A program made the position numbers and the translations under genes. From an uncultured bacterium (GTDB taxonomy: Bacteria; Myxococcota_A; UBA9042; PHBI01), in contig CALHXW010000207.1 in the NCBI GenBank assembly GCA_938040325.1, positions 1 through 35,940 of the forward strand: 35,940 bases of DNA, in the 5' to 3' direction. This document shows, one piece after another, positions 28,173-35,818 of the stretch. The first letter of the stretch is position 1. Every line of letters starts with the position of its first letter. The notes below the pieces were generated by a model. The model had not been told where the DNA came from and did not search any database. It saw nothing but the letters and a program-made list of their open reading frames with translations.

Positions 28173-28903
28173 GGCGCTTGCTCCTCGCGTTGTGATGGGC
28201 GCCCGTCTGTTCTTGGGCGCTCCGCCGCTGCGGCCGCGTCGTCGACATCGGACGCTTCCTCTTCGACGACGGCGTCAGGGTCGTAGCGCCAGAGCGGGCC
28301 CTCGACGTTTGCTGCAACCTCATGACCGAAGTGTCGCTCCCACTGGAGCTCGCGAGTGAAGCGCTTACGCCACTTGAGGTTGTCGCGAACGGTGTCGAGC
28401 GTCATGTCGTCGATGAGCGGCGGCGGCTCATAGGTCAGGCTTCGGATCTCGTCGAGCACGCCCTCGATGATCGCCACGTCGACCTCCGTGGCCTCGAAGG
28501 GCAGCGGCTCGTCGGGGTCGTTGAACATCTCCTTGCGGCCGATGTTGCGGAGGATGAACTGTCGTTCCTTCTCTCGCATTTGGTCGGTCACTTCGTGCGA
28601 GAGCTCATCGTCCCTCATCGTGCGTGGAGCCTTCACAGCCCCTTCCCACGACGACTGCGCGTCGATGATCGCGTCCAAGTCCATTCGGCGGTCGACCTTG
28701 GTGTCGAGCGGCTCAATCGGCTGAATCGGCGAACGATCCGCAAAGCTGACGATGTGTCCGTCGAACACATCCGTCATGAAGGCAACCGCCTTCGCGAACG
28801 GATCGATCGTCACGTGGTCGCGCCACGCCCCTGTCGGGTCCGTCGGCCCCAGTGGACCCGGCGATTCGCCAAGCCCCGGAGCGTTTGTGTCGGTTGGCGA
28901 CAT
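28169..28903 (-). CDS. Unknown charged cytosolic protein linked to the Ycf46/Ycf35 module
   Basis: 244 residues from ATG 28903; a GTG 13 codons upstream is also in frame. I recognise no family. The first 25 residues are Pro/Gly-rich, the middle is helical and strongly charged (TKVDRRMDLDAIIDAQSSWE, HEVTDQMREKERQFILRN), and a segment rich in Trp, Lys and Arg (LKWRKRFTRELQWERHFG) precedes an acidic, Ala-rich tail with EEEASDVDDAAAAAE. No signal peptide or membrane helix. It lies between the DUF2997 gene (about 90 bases upstream) and the M20 gene (4-base overlap), so it is probably co-expressed with both. Function unknown. Confidence 0.6.
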   Translation of the reverse strand: MSPTDTNAPGLGESPGPLGPTDPTGAWRDHVTIDPFAKAVAFMTDVFDGHIVSFADRSPIQPIEPLDTKVDRRMDLDAIIDAQSSWEGAVKAPRTMRDDELSHEVTDQMREKERQFILRNIGRKEMFNDPDEPLPFEATEVDVAIIEGVLDEIRSLTYEPPPLIDDMTLDTVRDNLKWRKRFTRELQWERHFGHEVAANVEGPLWRYDPDAVVEEEASDVDDAAAAAERPRTDGRPSQREEQAP

Positions 28904-28993
28904 GCAGGCCCCGTCCCCGAAAAACGATCTCGTCGAACCCACACACCGCCGCGCACGATGCTGCCCAGTCCGGACAGCTGTGCGCGACGAGGA

Positions 28994-29197
28994 CTAGCTG
29001 CCCTCGGACCCAACTTCGATGTGTTGCTCTTCCTCTTGGTAGTACTCGGTCGTGTGCTCGCGGTGCGTCACTTCGCCCAGCTCGTCCTCGAGGAACTTCG
29101 TGAAGTCGAGGCAGTCGCTACCAGCGACGCCTTCGACCTTGATGTCGACGCCGCCGTCCGGGCCGATGCTGATGACAATATCTCGTTTCTTGGCCAC
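28994..29197 (-). CDS. DUF2997 protein
   Basis: 67 residues. It matches the small DUF2997 family: IVISIGPDGGVDIKVEGVAG, SDCLDFTKFLEDELGE and EHTTEYYQEEE. The Cys followed by a helix (CLDFTKFLEDELG) and the EHTTEYY end are conserved in the family as I recall it. In cyanobacteria this family is encoded beside Ycf35 (DUF1257), and the same pair occurs here. Its biochemical function is unknown. The protein is acidic and probably cytosolic. It follows the DUF1257 gene by 94 bases on the same strand. Confidence 0.85.
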   Translation of the reverse strand: MAKKRDIVISIGPDGGVDIKVEGVAGSDCLDFTKFLEDELGEVTHREHTTEYYQEEEQHIEVGSEGS

Positions 29198-29291
29198 TGG
29201 CCCTCCAAAGGTTCACCGCTAGGGTGATGACGGCTCGCCGCAAATCAATCGACGTGCGCCGTCACCTCGTCGCTCTCCGGCGCTGTCGCCG

Positions 29292-29696
29292 TTAGCTCCA
29301 CGTCCGGACGCGCACCTGAATGGTCTGGTCCTCTTGGACCTCTTCACTCTCGATGGTGTAGCCCTTCTTCTTAATCTCAGCCATCACCTTGTGATAGCTG
29401 TAGCGGCGCGTGAGCTGCTTGATGAAGTCCTGCTCAGAGATGCCTCGGGTCGTCTCCACGCCCCACCAGTCCGCAACGAACTCGTAGGTGCCGTCAGCCG
29501 TCAGCTTTACGCCAATGTCGTACGTCTTGGATGCATGGATCGAGACAACCGCGTCGGTCGTCTGGCCCTGGTATCCGCGGACGTGCACGAGCTGTTCCTC
29601 AGTGCATTCCGTGAACTCCATCTGCATGTCTTTGAGTGCGCGCGTGAGCGCAACAAGGTCTCGAATTTTCGTCTTTACAGACGTGAAGTGGGACAC
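29292..29696 (-). CDS. ycf35: DUF1257 / Ycf35-like protein
   Basis: 134 residues from GTG 29696, which begins VSHFTSVKTKIRDL, exactly the family's start (usually MSHF), with AGGAGAG five bases upstream; the longer frame is not used. Family marks are VRGYQGQTTDAVVSI, YDIGVKLTADGTYEFVADWWGVE, and a C-terminal RRYSYHKVMAEIKKKGYTI. Ycf35 is a protein of unknown function conserved in plastids and cyanobacteria. Here it lies between the AAA+ ATPase (89 bases upstream) and the DUF2997 gene. A role as client or adaptor of the ATPase is inferred from the conserved neighbourhood. Confidence 0.9.
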   Translation of the reverse strand: MSHFTSVKTKIRDLVALTRALKDMQMEFTECTEEQLVHVRGYQGQTTDAVVSIHASKTYDIGVKLTADGTYEFVADWWGVETTRGISEQDFIKQLTRRYSYHKVMAEIKKKGYTIESEEVQEDQTIQVRVRTWS

Positions 29697-29785
29697 GCTG
29701 TCTCTCCTATCCCGAAGGGGGGCCAGTCCGCACAAGATTGCGCGCCCGTGACCGTCATGTGCGGGCAGTCTGCCCTATCGACCGC

Positions 29786-31336
29786 CTAGATTTCCAGCTT
29801 ACGGCCGCTGCCTTCCTCTTTCCCTTCGGAATCGGTCACGCTCGCACGCCGCGCGCGGGACTTCGACCACTCGCGCATACCGTCGATCCCTTCCTTCATC
29901 GTGTAGGCAAGCGGGATGATCTCTTCGACCGATTTGACGAGCTTCTCGGTGGTCAGCTCGGCCTTGTCGTCTTCGTAGCAGTCATAGAGCGCGCTCACGA
30001 CCGCCTGCTCAATCTCCGAGCCAGAGAACTGCTGGCTGGCCGCCACGAGCGCTTCGGTGTCGAACTTACTCGGGTCGCGGTTCTTTTTGACGATGTGGAT
30101 CTTGAAGATGTCGCCGCGCTCCTTGGGGCTCGGCAAGTCGACAAAGAAGATCTCGTCGAAGCGTCCCTTACGCAGCAGCTCCGGGGGCAACGACTGCACG
30201 GAGTTCGCCGTCGCGATGACGAACACGCTCGACTGCTTCTCCTGAAGCCACGTGATGAACGTACCGAACACGCGGGCCGTCGTGCCGCCGTCCGTCGAGC
30301 CCGATGAGCTCGAGCCAGAGAAGCCCTTCTCAAGCTCGTCGAGCCACAAAATCGACGGTGCCACGGCCTCGGCCGTCTTGATCGCTTTGCGCATGTTCTC
30401 TTCGGATTTACCGACCAGGCTGCCGAAGACCTTACCGACATCTAGCCGCAGCAGTGGCATGTGCCACATCGCGCCGATCGCCTTTGCGGTTAGCGACTTA
30501 CCGCAACCAGGCACACCGATCAGCAGGATGCCCTTCGGCGCTGGAAGGCCGAACTCGCGTGCATCGCGACCGAACGCGGCTTTCCGTTTGCGAAGCCATG
30601 ACTTGAGAATCTCAAGTCCGCCCACGTCGCTGAAGCGGTCGTCGGTTTGGTAGAACTCCAGGATTCCGGACTTCCGGATGATCCCCTTCTTTTCACTGAG
30701 GATCGTGTTGATGTCGAAGTCGCGCGTCTTCACGAGTGACTTTGCGAAGACGCTGGCAGCTTCCTCAGCGGTCAGCCCAAGCGCGGACTCAACGACCGAC
30801 TCGCGGAGCTCCGGATCGGCGCGAACCGACAACTCCACGCCGTCCGGCACGCTCTGCGCGACCTTCCACACGATGTCTTCGAGCTCGTCACGTCCGGGGA
30901 GATCGTAGTCGACCACCGCGATCTCTTTTTCGATCTCAAGCGGCGCCGCGTAGGTCGGGCTCAGCATGATGATGTGCTGGTTGTAGTCGGACTCGCGGAA
31001 CTGCCGATTAAGGTCGCGCAGACGCCGAACGATCGACGGGTCCTTGAGGAAGGGGTGGTAGTCGCGGAGTACGCAGATGACGTCGTCCTCGAAGTTCACC
31101 ACGAAGTCGAGTGCTCGCAGGGGGTCTTTGATGTCGCCATAGCTTGAGCCGCCGTCCAGCGACTCGAAGCCCTGCGTGATCGACCAGGCCAGCACTTTCC
31201 GCTCACGACGCGAGCCGATCTGGAGGATCGCTGACTCAACCCGTTCCTCCTCAGAAGACACGATGTAGATCAGGCCGTAGCGGGCTTGAATCAGGTACTC
31301 GAGTTCGCGCGGGCTAGGGATCTTCTCGACTGCCAT
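29786..31336 (-). CDS. ycf46: Ycf46-like AAA+ ATPase
   Basis: 516 residues. The N-terminal domain (1-230, with LIYIVSSEEERVE) is specific to the Ycf46 group. The AAA+ core starts at FSDVGGLEILKSWL (235-248), Walker A GVPGCGKS (274-281), pore-side RLDVGKVFGSLVGKSEENMR, Walker B SILWLDELEKGF (328-339), sensor-1 IATAN (374-378), and arginine-finger segment LRKGRFDEIFFVD. A Ser/Gly-rich loop (GSSSSGSTDGG) follows Walker B, common in the group. The C-terminus ends in a charged tail. GGAGG is eight bases before the ATG. Plastid Ycf46 is of unknown function; AAA+ architecture suggests remodelling of a partner, perhaps the neighbouring DUF1257 protein. Confidence 0.93.
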   Translation of the reverse strand: MAVEKIPSPRELEYLIQARYGLIYIVSSEEERVESAILQIGSRRERKVLAWSITQGFESLDGGSSYGDIKDPLRALDFVVNFEDDVICVLRDYHPFLKDPSIVRRLRDLNRQFRESDYNQHIIMLSPTYAAPLEIEKEIAVVDYDLPGRDELEDIVWKVAQSVPDGVELSVRADPELRESVVESALGLTAEEAASVFAKSLVKTRDFDINTILSEKKGIIRKSGILEFYQTDDRFSDVGGLEILKSWLRKRKAAFGRDAREFGLPAPKGILLIGVPGCGKSLTAKAIGAMWHMPLLRLDVGKVFGSLVGKSEENMRKAIKTAEAVAPSILWLDELEKGFSGSSSSGSTDGGTTARVFGTFITWLQEKQSSVFVIATANSVQSLPPELLRKGRFDEIFFVDLPSPKERGDIFKIHIVKKNRDPSKFDTEALVAASQQFSGSEIEQAVVSALYDCYEDDKAELTTEKLVKSVEEIIPLAYTMKEGIDGMREWSKSRARRASVTDSEGKEEGSGRKLEI

Positions 31337-31434
31337 GCGGGCTTCCTCCGGGTGAATCTTGTCGGATTATGACGGAACGAGGCCTCGTGTCGAGGCCATG
31401 CCGGCGGGTCGGGCCGGGCTGTTGGCGTCTTTGG

Positions 31435-34086
31435 CTACTCTTCGTCGTCGTCGAGCGGCTCAAACGGTAGGTCATCGAGGTCATCGTCTTCGTCGTCGAG
31501 CTCGTCATCTTCGTTACCGAGCTCGGTGTCTTCGTCGATAAGGTCGTCGTCGTCGTCGTCGTCGTCGAAGTCATCAACGATCGGTAGGCTGTCGAGGTCG
31601 TCGTCGTCGTCGTCGAGACTCGAAGTGTCCTCGTCGAGTGGATCGTCGAGGTCATCATCGTCTACCGGCGGATCATCGAGTTCGTCAGCGTCCGTCGCCT
31701 CAACGTCGTCGTCGTCGTCGTCCGCTGGCCCGCTGTCGCTGGCCAGATCCGCGACGGTCTCTTCGAGCCGCTTGAGCTCGGTTCGCATATCCTTTGCGTC
31801 CGCGTCGATGACCGTGAGCGCCTCTTCAATGCTCTCAAATGCTTCCGATAGCTCCGCATCGTCGGAGCGCTCTTGTGCATCACCAGCGTAGGTTCGCAGC
31901 AGTCCGAGGTTGGAGCGAATCGAGCCGTAGAGATCCATGAGCTCCTCAACCGACTCGCCGATCACCGGTGGAATGGCTGCCTTAGCTGGCACGCTCGCCG
32001 CCATCGGCGCACTCTTGGCGCTGGCACGTGCTTCCGCCAGCTTCGCCTCAAGCTCTTCGAGCTTCTCCTGCATCGCCTCGTTCTTGCGTCGGGCGAAGTT
32101 CAGCTCAGCGTTGGTGTCCGCGCGGTCCTCGCCGGCTGCAAGCAGCGCTTCGACCTTCTCGGACAGGGCTTGGTTCTTGCGGCGCATGAAGTTTAGCTCG
32201 GCGTCGAGCTTCGCCTTCGCGTCGGGCCCAAACTGCTCAAGCTTCTTCTCCAGCCGCTCTTTCTCTTCGGTAAGCTCCTCGAAGTCGCCCTGGAACCGCT
32301 CAAGCTCCCGCACTTTCCGCTGGAAGTCGGCGTTCTGGGAGATGTCTTTGGTCTCGGAGAGCCGCTCTTCCGCTTCCTCAAGCTCCTCACGCACTGTTCC
32401 GAACGAGCGCTCAAGCTTCTTGAGCTTCTCGCGCATCTGCTCGTTCTCACGGTTGGCTTCGTAGTACTTCTCCAGCACTTCGCGCCGCGCCTCTTCGAGG
32501 TCGGTGACCCCTGTGCCCATCTTGAGGTCGTAGATCTCGCGCCCTTGCTCCTCAAGCTCGATCTGCAGGGACTTGATGTGGCTCTCTTTTTCTTCGATGA
32601 CCTCACGGAGCAGCGAGAGCTCGCGGTCCATCTTCCGCTGCTCAGAGTTCTCGTGGTTCATTGAGTCCTGCACAGACTCAAGCTCTTCCCGGGTTGCCCG
32701 CAGGTCGAACTCCATCAGGTCGAGCTCGCGCTGTAGCTCATCGACGCGCCGGTCTTTCTGAACGACCTTCGTCTTCAGCTCGCTGAGCTGATCGGCGTCT
32801 TCCTCCTTCGCGGCCTCGACCTGGCGAAGGTTCGCTTCGATCTCAGCCAGCTCGCGCTCGTATGCTTCGATCGACTCGTCTCGGTCGCTGACTTCTTCCT
32901 TGTGCTTGGCCACAAGGTCTTGAGCGTGGTCGAGCTGTTCCCGAACCCGACCGTAGCGATCGTTCCAGCTCGAGAGCTCGGTATCGAGGCGCTCCTCGCG
33001 GCCTTCAAGCTCTTCGATCCGCTGGCTCTGCTCGTCCACGCGCAGCTTGGTCTCGCGCAGCTCGGCCTCAAGCTTGGTGGCCTTGTTTTCGGCAGCTCGA
33101 AGCTGGGCCGGGTCGATGCCCACGCCCTTCTTTGCCTTGGACGGAGCTCGCTGGTGGGGCGCTGCCGCTGCCACCTTGTCGGCCCGCTTCTCTCCCCGCG
33201 TGCTGCTTCGTCGCGAGCTTGTTCGGCTCGATGTTCGTTCACTGCTGCGGGATGCCGAGCGCCGCGGGCGTTCCTCATCGCCTGCGGAACGTCGCCGCCG
33301 CGGCCGTTCATCCTCGCCGTCGACAGCCTTGGACTTGGTCGCAGATCGTCGCGGCCGGTCTTCGGAGCTCTTCGAGCGGCGCTGCCTCGGTCGCTCCTCT
33401 GCAGCGCCGTCGGAACTGCGCGACGACCGCCGTCGTGGGCGCTCTTCGTCGTCGCCGGACCTGGCGCTGCGACGACTTGTCCGCTCGCTCTTCACCTCCG
33501 AACTGGACGAGGGCGAAGACGACTCTGACGACGATGAGCGGCGACTGCTGGATCTGCGCGAGCTTCCGCCACTCGCCTCTGAGCTGCTGCTGCGTCGGCT
33601 GCGACGCGAGGCGCTTGTCTCGGCGTCCGCCTCTGGCGCCGGCGCTTCGGCTGCTGCCGGCTCGGCCTTGGCTTCCACGGTGACGTCGCTCGCTCGTCGA
33701 CTGCTGCTGCGCCGCGGCTCGCGGCTGCGGCGCGGTCGCTCGTCCGACTCGCTGCGGCGACTCTCGCTCCTCGATGAGGCACGCCGGCTGCGACCGCCTG
33801 CGTCGAGGATCTTCACGGGGAAGTCTCCAAACCGGAGGATCACACCGCCGGTGACCTCACCCTTCATGACTTTCTCGTCGCTCAAAAACGTCGAGTTCGA
33901 GCTGCCGAGGTCCTCAACCACCCAGGTTCCGCCGTCATCGAAGATCTTGGCGTGCTCCCGGCTGACCGAGCGATGGCGAATTCGAATGTCCGCTTGGGCA
34001 CCACGTCCGACGATGAACGTGCCGCCTGGTGTGAGCGGGTGGGCGACCTTCTCGCCCTCGTTGTTCTTGTAAACCAGTTGAAGCAA
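31435..34086 (-). CDS. FHA-domain protein with Ser/Arg-rich region, long coiled coil and poly-Asp tail
   Basis: 883 residues from TTG 34086; the FHA fold begins within ten residues, so this start is favoured although no Shine-Dalgarno is clear. FHA domain 1-95: FIVGRGAQADI, SVSREHAKIF and GSSNSTFL (phosphothreonine-binding Arg, Ser, Asn). Residues 98-305 are almost entirely Ser, Arg, Glu, Asp and Pro in SRRSSSRR-type repeats. Residues 325-690 form a long charged coiled coil (ELEGREERLDTELSSW). A helical bundle follows, then an acidic tail (789-883) with 60 of 95 residues Asp or Glu. FHA domains read kinase phosphorylation, and the Ser/Arg region is a likely substrate. It is first in the AAA/Ycf35 cluster. 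Not a known family. Confidence 0.8.
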   Translation of the reverse strand: MLQLVYKNNEGEKVAHPLTPGGTFIVGRGAQADIRIRHRSVSREHAKIFDDGGTWVVEDLGSSNSTFLSDEKVMKGEVTGGVILRFGDFPVKILDAGGRSRRASSRSESRRSESDERPRRSREPRRSSSRRASDVTVEAKAEPAAAEAPAPEADAETSASRRSRRSSSSEASGGSSRRSSSRRSSSSESSSPSSSSEVKSERTSRRSARSGDDEERPRRRSSRSSDGAAEERPRQRRSKSSEDRPRRSATKSKAVDGEDERPRRRRSAGDEERPRRSASRSSERTSSRTSSRRSSTRGEKRADKVAAAAPHQRAPSKAKKGVGIDPAQLRAAENKATKLEAELRETKLRVDEQSQRIEELEGREERLDTELSSWNDRYGRVREQLDHAQDLVAKHKEEVSDRDESIEAYERELAEIEANLRQVEAAKEEDADQLSELKTKVVQKDRRVDELQRELDLMEFDLRATREELESVQDSMNHENSEQRKMDRELSLLREVIEEKESHIKSLQIELEEQGREIYDLKMGTGVTDLEEARREVLEKYYEANRENEQMREKLKKLERSFGTVREELEEAEERLSETKDISQNADFQRKVRELERFQGDFEELTEEKERLEKKLEQFGPDAKAKLDAELNFMRRKNQALSEKVEALLAAGEDRADTNAELNFARRKNEAMQEKLEELEAKLAEARASAKSAPMAASVPAKAAIPPVIGESVEELMDLYGSIRSNLGLLRTYAGDAQERSDDAELSEAFESIEEALTVIDADAKDMRTELKRLEETVADLASDSGPADDDDDDVEATDADELDDPPVDDDDLDDPLDEDTSSLDDDDDDLDSLPIVDDFDDDDDDDDLIDEDTELGNEDDELDDEDDDLDDLPFEPLDDDEE
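31543..31566. repeat. (GTC)8 trinucleotide tract
   Basis: Eight perfect GTC units encode eight consecutive Asp in the FHA protein tail. Shorter GTC runs surround it (about 31440-31740). Such tracts can gain or lose whole codons by slippage without shifting the frame. Confidence 0.8.
33172..33795 (-). repeat. Low-complexity Ser/Arg-coding repeat region
   Basis: About 620 bases coding for dense Ser-Arg, Arg-Arg and Glu-Arg-Pro-Arg repeats in the FHA protein. Open frames on the other strand here are a by-product of this composition. Confidence 0.7.
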
Positions 34087-34215
34087 GGTACCGGTCCCGG
34101 CGCGTTGGATCGTTGCGTTGTGCTCGCGAGGATACGATCGCCTTGAGCCGCTTGTACAGCCGGACTGGACCGGTTTCCGACGGTGCGCCAGATCGCTCTC
34201 TATGTCCGCGTGGCG

Positions 34216-34243
34216 TTGACGAAAGCACCCTCGCCGCTAGCAT
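34216..34243 (+). promoter_or_regulatory. Probable sigma-70 promoter of the pentapeptide-repeat gene
   Basis: TTGACG (34216-34221) and TAGCAT (34238-34243) are 16 bases apart, giving a start near 34250 and a leader of about 30 bases before ATG 34280. The -35 has one mismatch and the -10 two. Confidence 0.45.
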
Positions 34244-34279
34244 AGACCGAACTGTACCCTCGCTTTGGACTACGCAAAC

Positions 34280-35461
34280 ATGACCGACAACCTGCTTCGT
34301 TCCCCCGCCGAGGTATCCGCGCGCATCGCAGACGGCCAGTTCCAGGGTTGTGTGGTTCAGGAAGTCGACCTCTCTCGCGAGGGGCTCGCAGGCGCACGCG
34401 CCGTGGATGTGAACATGCGACGGGTAGCGCTTCACGACGCTGACGCAACGCGTGGAGAGCTGAGCCGCGTGAAGTTTAGCGAGTGCAGCTGTCGCGGTGT
34501 CCGCTTCGATGGTTCGCGCCTACGCGGCACCTCGTTCTTTAACAGCGAGCTGATCGAGGCCTCGTTCAAGCAGGCCGGCATCAGCGGCTCATCGTTTTTC
34601 AACGTCCGCCTCGGCAACGCCGACTTTAGCGGTACGCGAATCCAGTCTTCGACCTTTAACGGGTGCGAGCTATTCGGCGCGAAGTTCACGCGGGCCGTCG
34701 TCGTTAACTCGCGGTTTGAGGCGCCCGAGCGAGGCAATGTCACCCTCGATCGAGCGGACTTCTCAAACGCGGTGATCATCGACAGCGACATGATGGGAGC
34801 CAACCTCTTCGGAGCGAGCTTCAAGAACGCGCTGCTGATCAAGGTCGATCTGCGCCACGCCAACATCGCCCAGGCTGACTTCGAGGGCGCTCGACTGATC
34901 GATGTGCAGATCGACCTGACCAATCTTGAGCCGGGCGAGCGGCGCGCGATCGAGAGCGCGCGACTCGATGACCCATGGCGCAACCATGGGTTCATGCAGG
35001 AAGTGCTGGAGCCCTACAGTGACGATGAGCTCCGTAACGTCCTTGAGTACGTCCTGCGCACCTACATCATCGAGGCCGCCGAGCCGACCACAGACGCCGA
35101 CACGTTCCAGGGCCTGCTCGCTAGCCTGAAGGCGCGCTACGACTTCCAAGAGCTCGAGAGCATTCGGACCCGCAATGGCGTCGTCCAGGTGAGGCATGGC
35201 ACGGCGTGGTTTGACCTTGGGCAACCGATTCACACGAGCGGAGGAGGCGGCGCACCCGCTTCCGCGGACACGGGCGGCGGATCCGCGGCGCCCGCAGCGC
35301 CCGCAGCGAGTGGTGACAGCGCCCCGGGAGACGCCCGCGGTAGCGAGCCACCGCGTCGGCGTCGTGGTCCAGACTTCGACATGACCCCGGCGCCCAAGGA
35401 CAACAAACCTCCGAAGCGTGTCGGAACGTCCAAGCGCTTCAAGAAGCTAGAGATGGACTGA
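34280..35461 (+). CDS. Pentapeptide-repeat protein with C-terminal basic tail
   Basis: 393 residues from ATG 34280; a TTG 15 bases upstream is in frame but less likely. Residues about 20-215 form a right-handed beta-helix of pentapeptide repeats, the A(D/N)LXX pattern being visible in VRFDGSRLRGTSFFN, LGNADFSGTRIQSSTF, RADFSNAVIIDSDM, ANLFGASFKNA and ANIAQADFEGARL. A helical domain follows (YSDDELRNVLEYVLRTYII), then a Gly/Ala/Pro linker and a Lys/Arg-rich end (KRVGTSKRFKKLEMD). Some pentapeptide proteins mimic DNA or scaffold other proteins, but this one cannot be assigned. No signal peptide. It diverges from the FHA gene across 193 bases, so the two may be co-regulated. Confidence 0.85.
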   Translation: MTDNLLRSPAEVSARIADGQFQGCVVQEVDLSREGLAGARAVDVNMRRVALHDADATRGELSRVKFSECSCRGVRFDGSRLRGTSFFNSELIEASFKQAGISGSSFFNVRLGNADFSGTRIQSSTFNGCELFGAKFTRAVVVNSRFEAPERGNVTLDRADFSNAVIIDSDMMGANLFGASFKNALLIKVDLRHANIAQADFEGARLIDVQIDLTNLEPGERRAIESARLDDPWRNHGFMQEVLEPYSDDELRNVLEYVLRTYIIEAAEPTTDADTFQGLLASLKARYDFQELESIRTRNGVVQVRHGTAWFDLGQPIHTSGGGGAPASADTGGGSAAPAAPAASGDSAPGDARGSEPPRRRRGPDFDMTPAPKDNKPPKRVGTSKRFKKLEMD

Positions 35462-35481
35462 CACGCAGCGTTGGTGCCCGA

Positions 35482-35510
35482 GGCTGACACACGCCTTTGC
35501 CGCGTCAGCC
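35482..35510 (+). other. Inverted repeat after the pentapeptide gene
   Basis: GGCTGAC and GTCAGCC form a 7-bp perfect stem with a 15-base loop, 21 bases after the stop. There is no T-run, so termination is uncertain. Confidence 0.3.
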
Positions 35511-35637
35511 GGTCGGAGCCCGAGCTACAGGTCCCCACCGCGCCGAGTTCAAGGAGCGATGCCCTTCGGCCTGGCGGGTCAATTCAAGAGCGAGCGACGC
35601 CGAGATCGGTGTGTCGTGTCGGATGCTTGTTTGTGAA

Positions 35638-35818
35638 CTAGCCCCAAAACAAGCGCTGTTTCCGGCTGCGGCTTTGGCGATGCCCTCGCCAGCGACGTGC
35701 GTGGGTTCGCTTTGCTCACCTGAACTCAACGATGCACGCATCGCCTTCGTCCAGCGGACGTAGCTGGCAAGCACATCGCCTTCGCCTCGCTCGAAAACAG
35801 CGCTTGATTTGAGACTAG
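35638..35818 (+). mobile_element. 181-bp CTAG-ended miniature inverted-repeat element, best-preserved copy
   Basis: Bounded by CTAG at 35638-35641 and 35815-35818. The left end CTAGCCCCAAAACAAGCGCT and the inverse of the right end, CTAGTCTCAAATCAAGCGCT, agree at all but three positions, continuing into GTTT. It is about 90% identical and the same length as the copy at 487-667. The internal hairpin TGGCGA/TCGCCA is kept. Its right CTAG contains the stop codon of the next minus-strand gene. Just upstream, ATGCTTGTTTGTGAACTAG resembles a decayed end of a second element. Confidence 0.85.

Noticed and set aside
33047-34072. 341-codon plus-strand frame opposite the FHA gene
   Set aside because: Made of Ser/Arg/Leu runs, the reverse reading of the Ser/Arg repeats; the opposite strand encodes a clear FHA domain and coiled coil.
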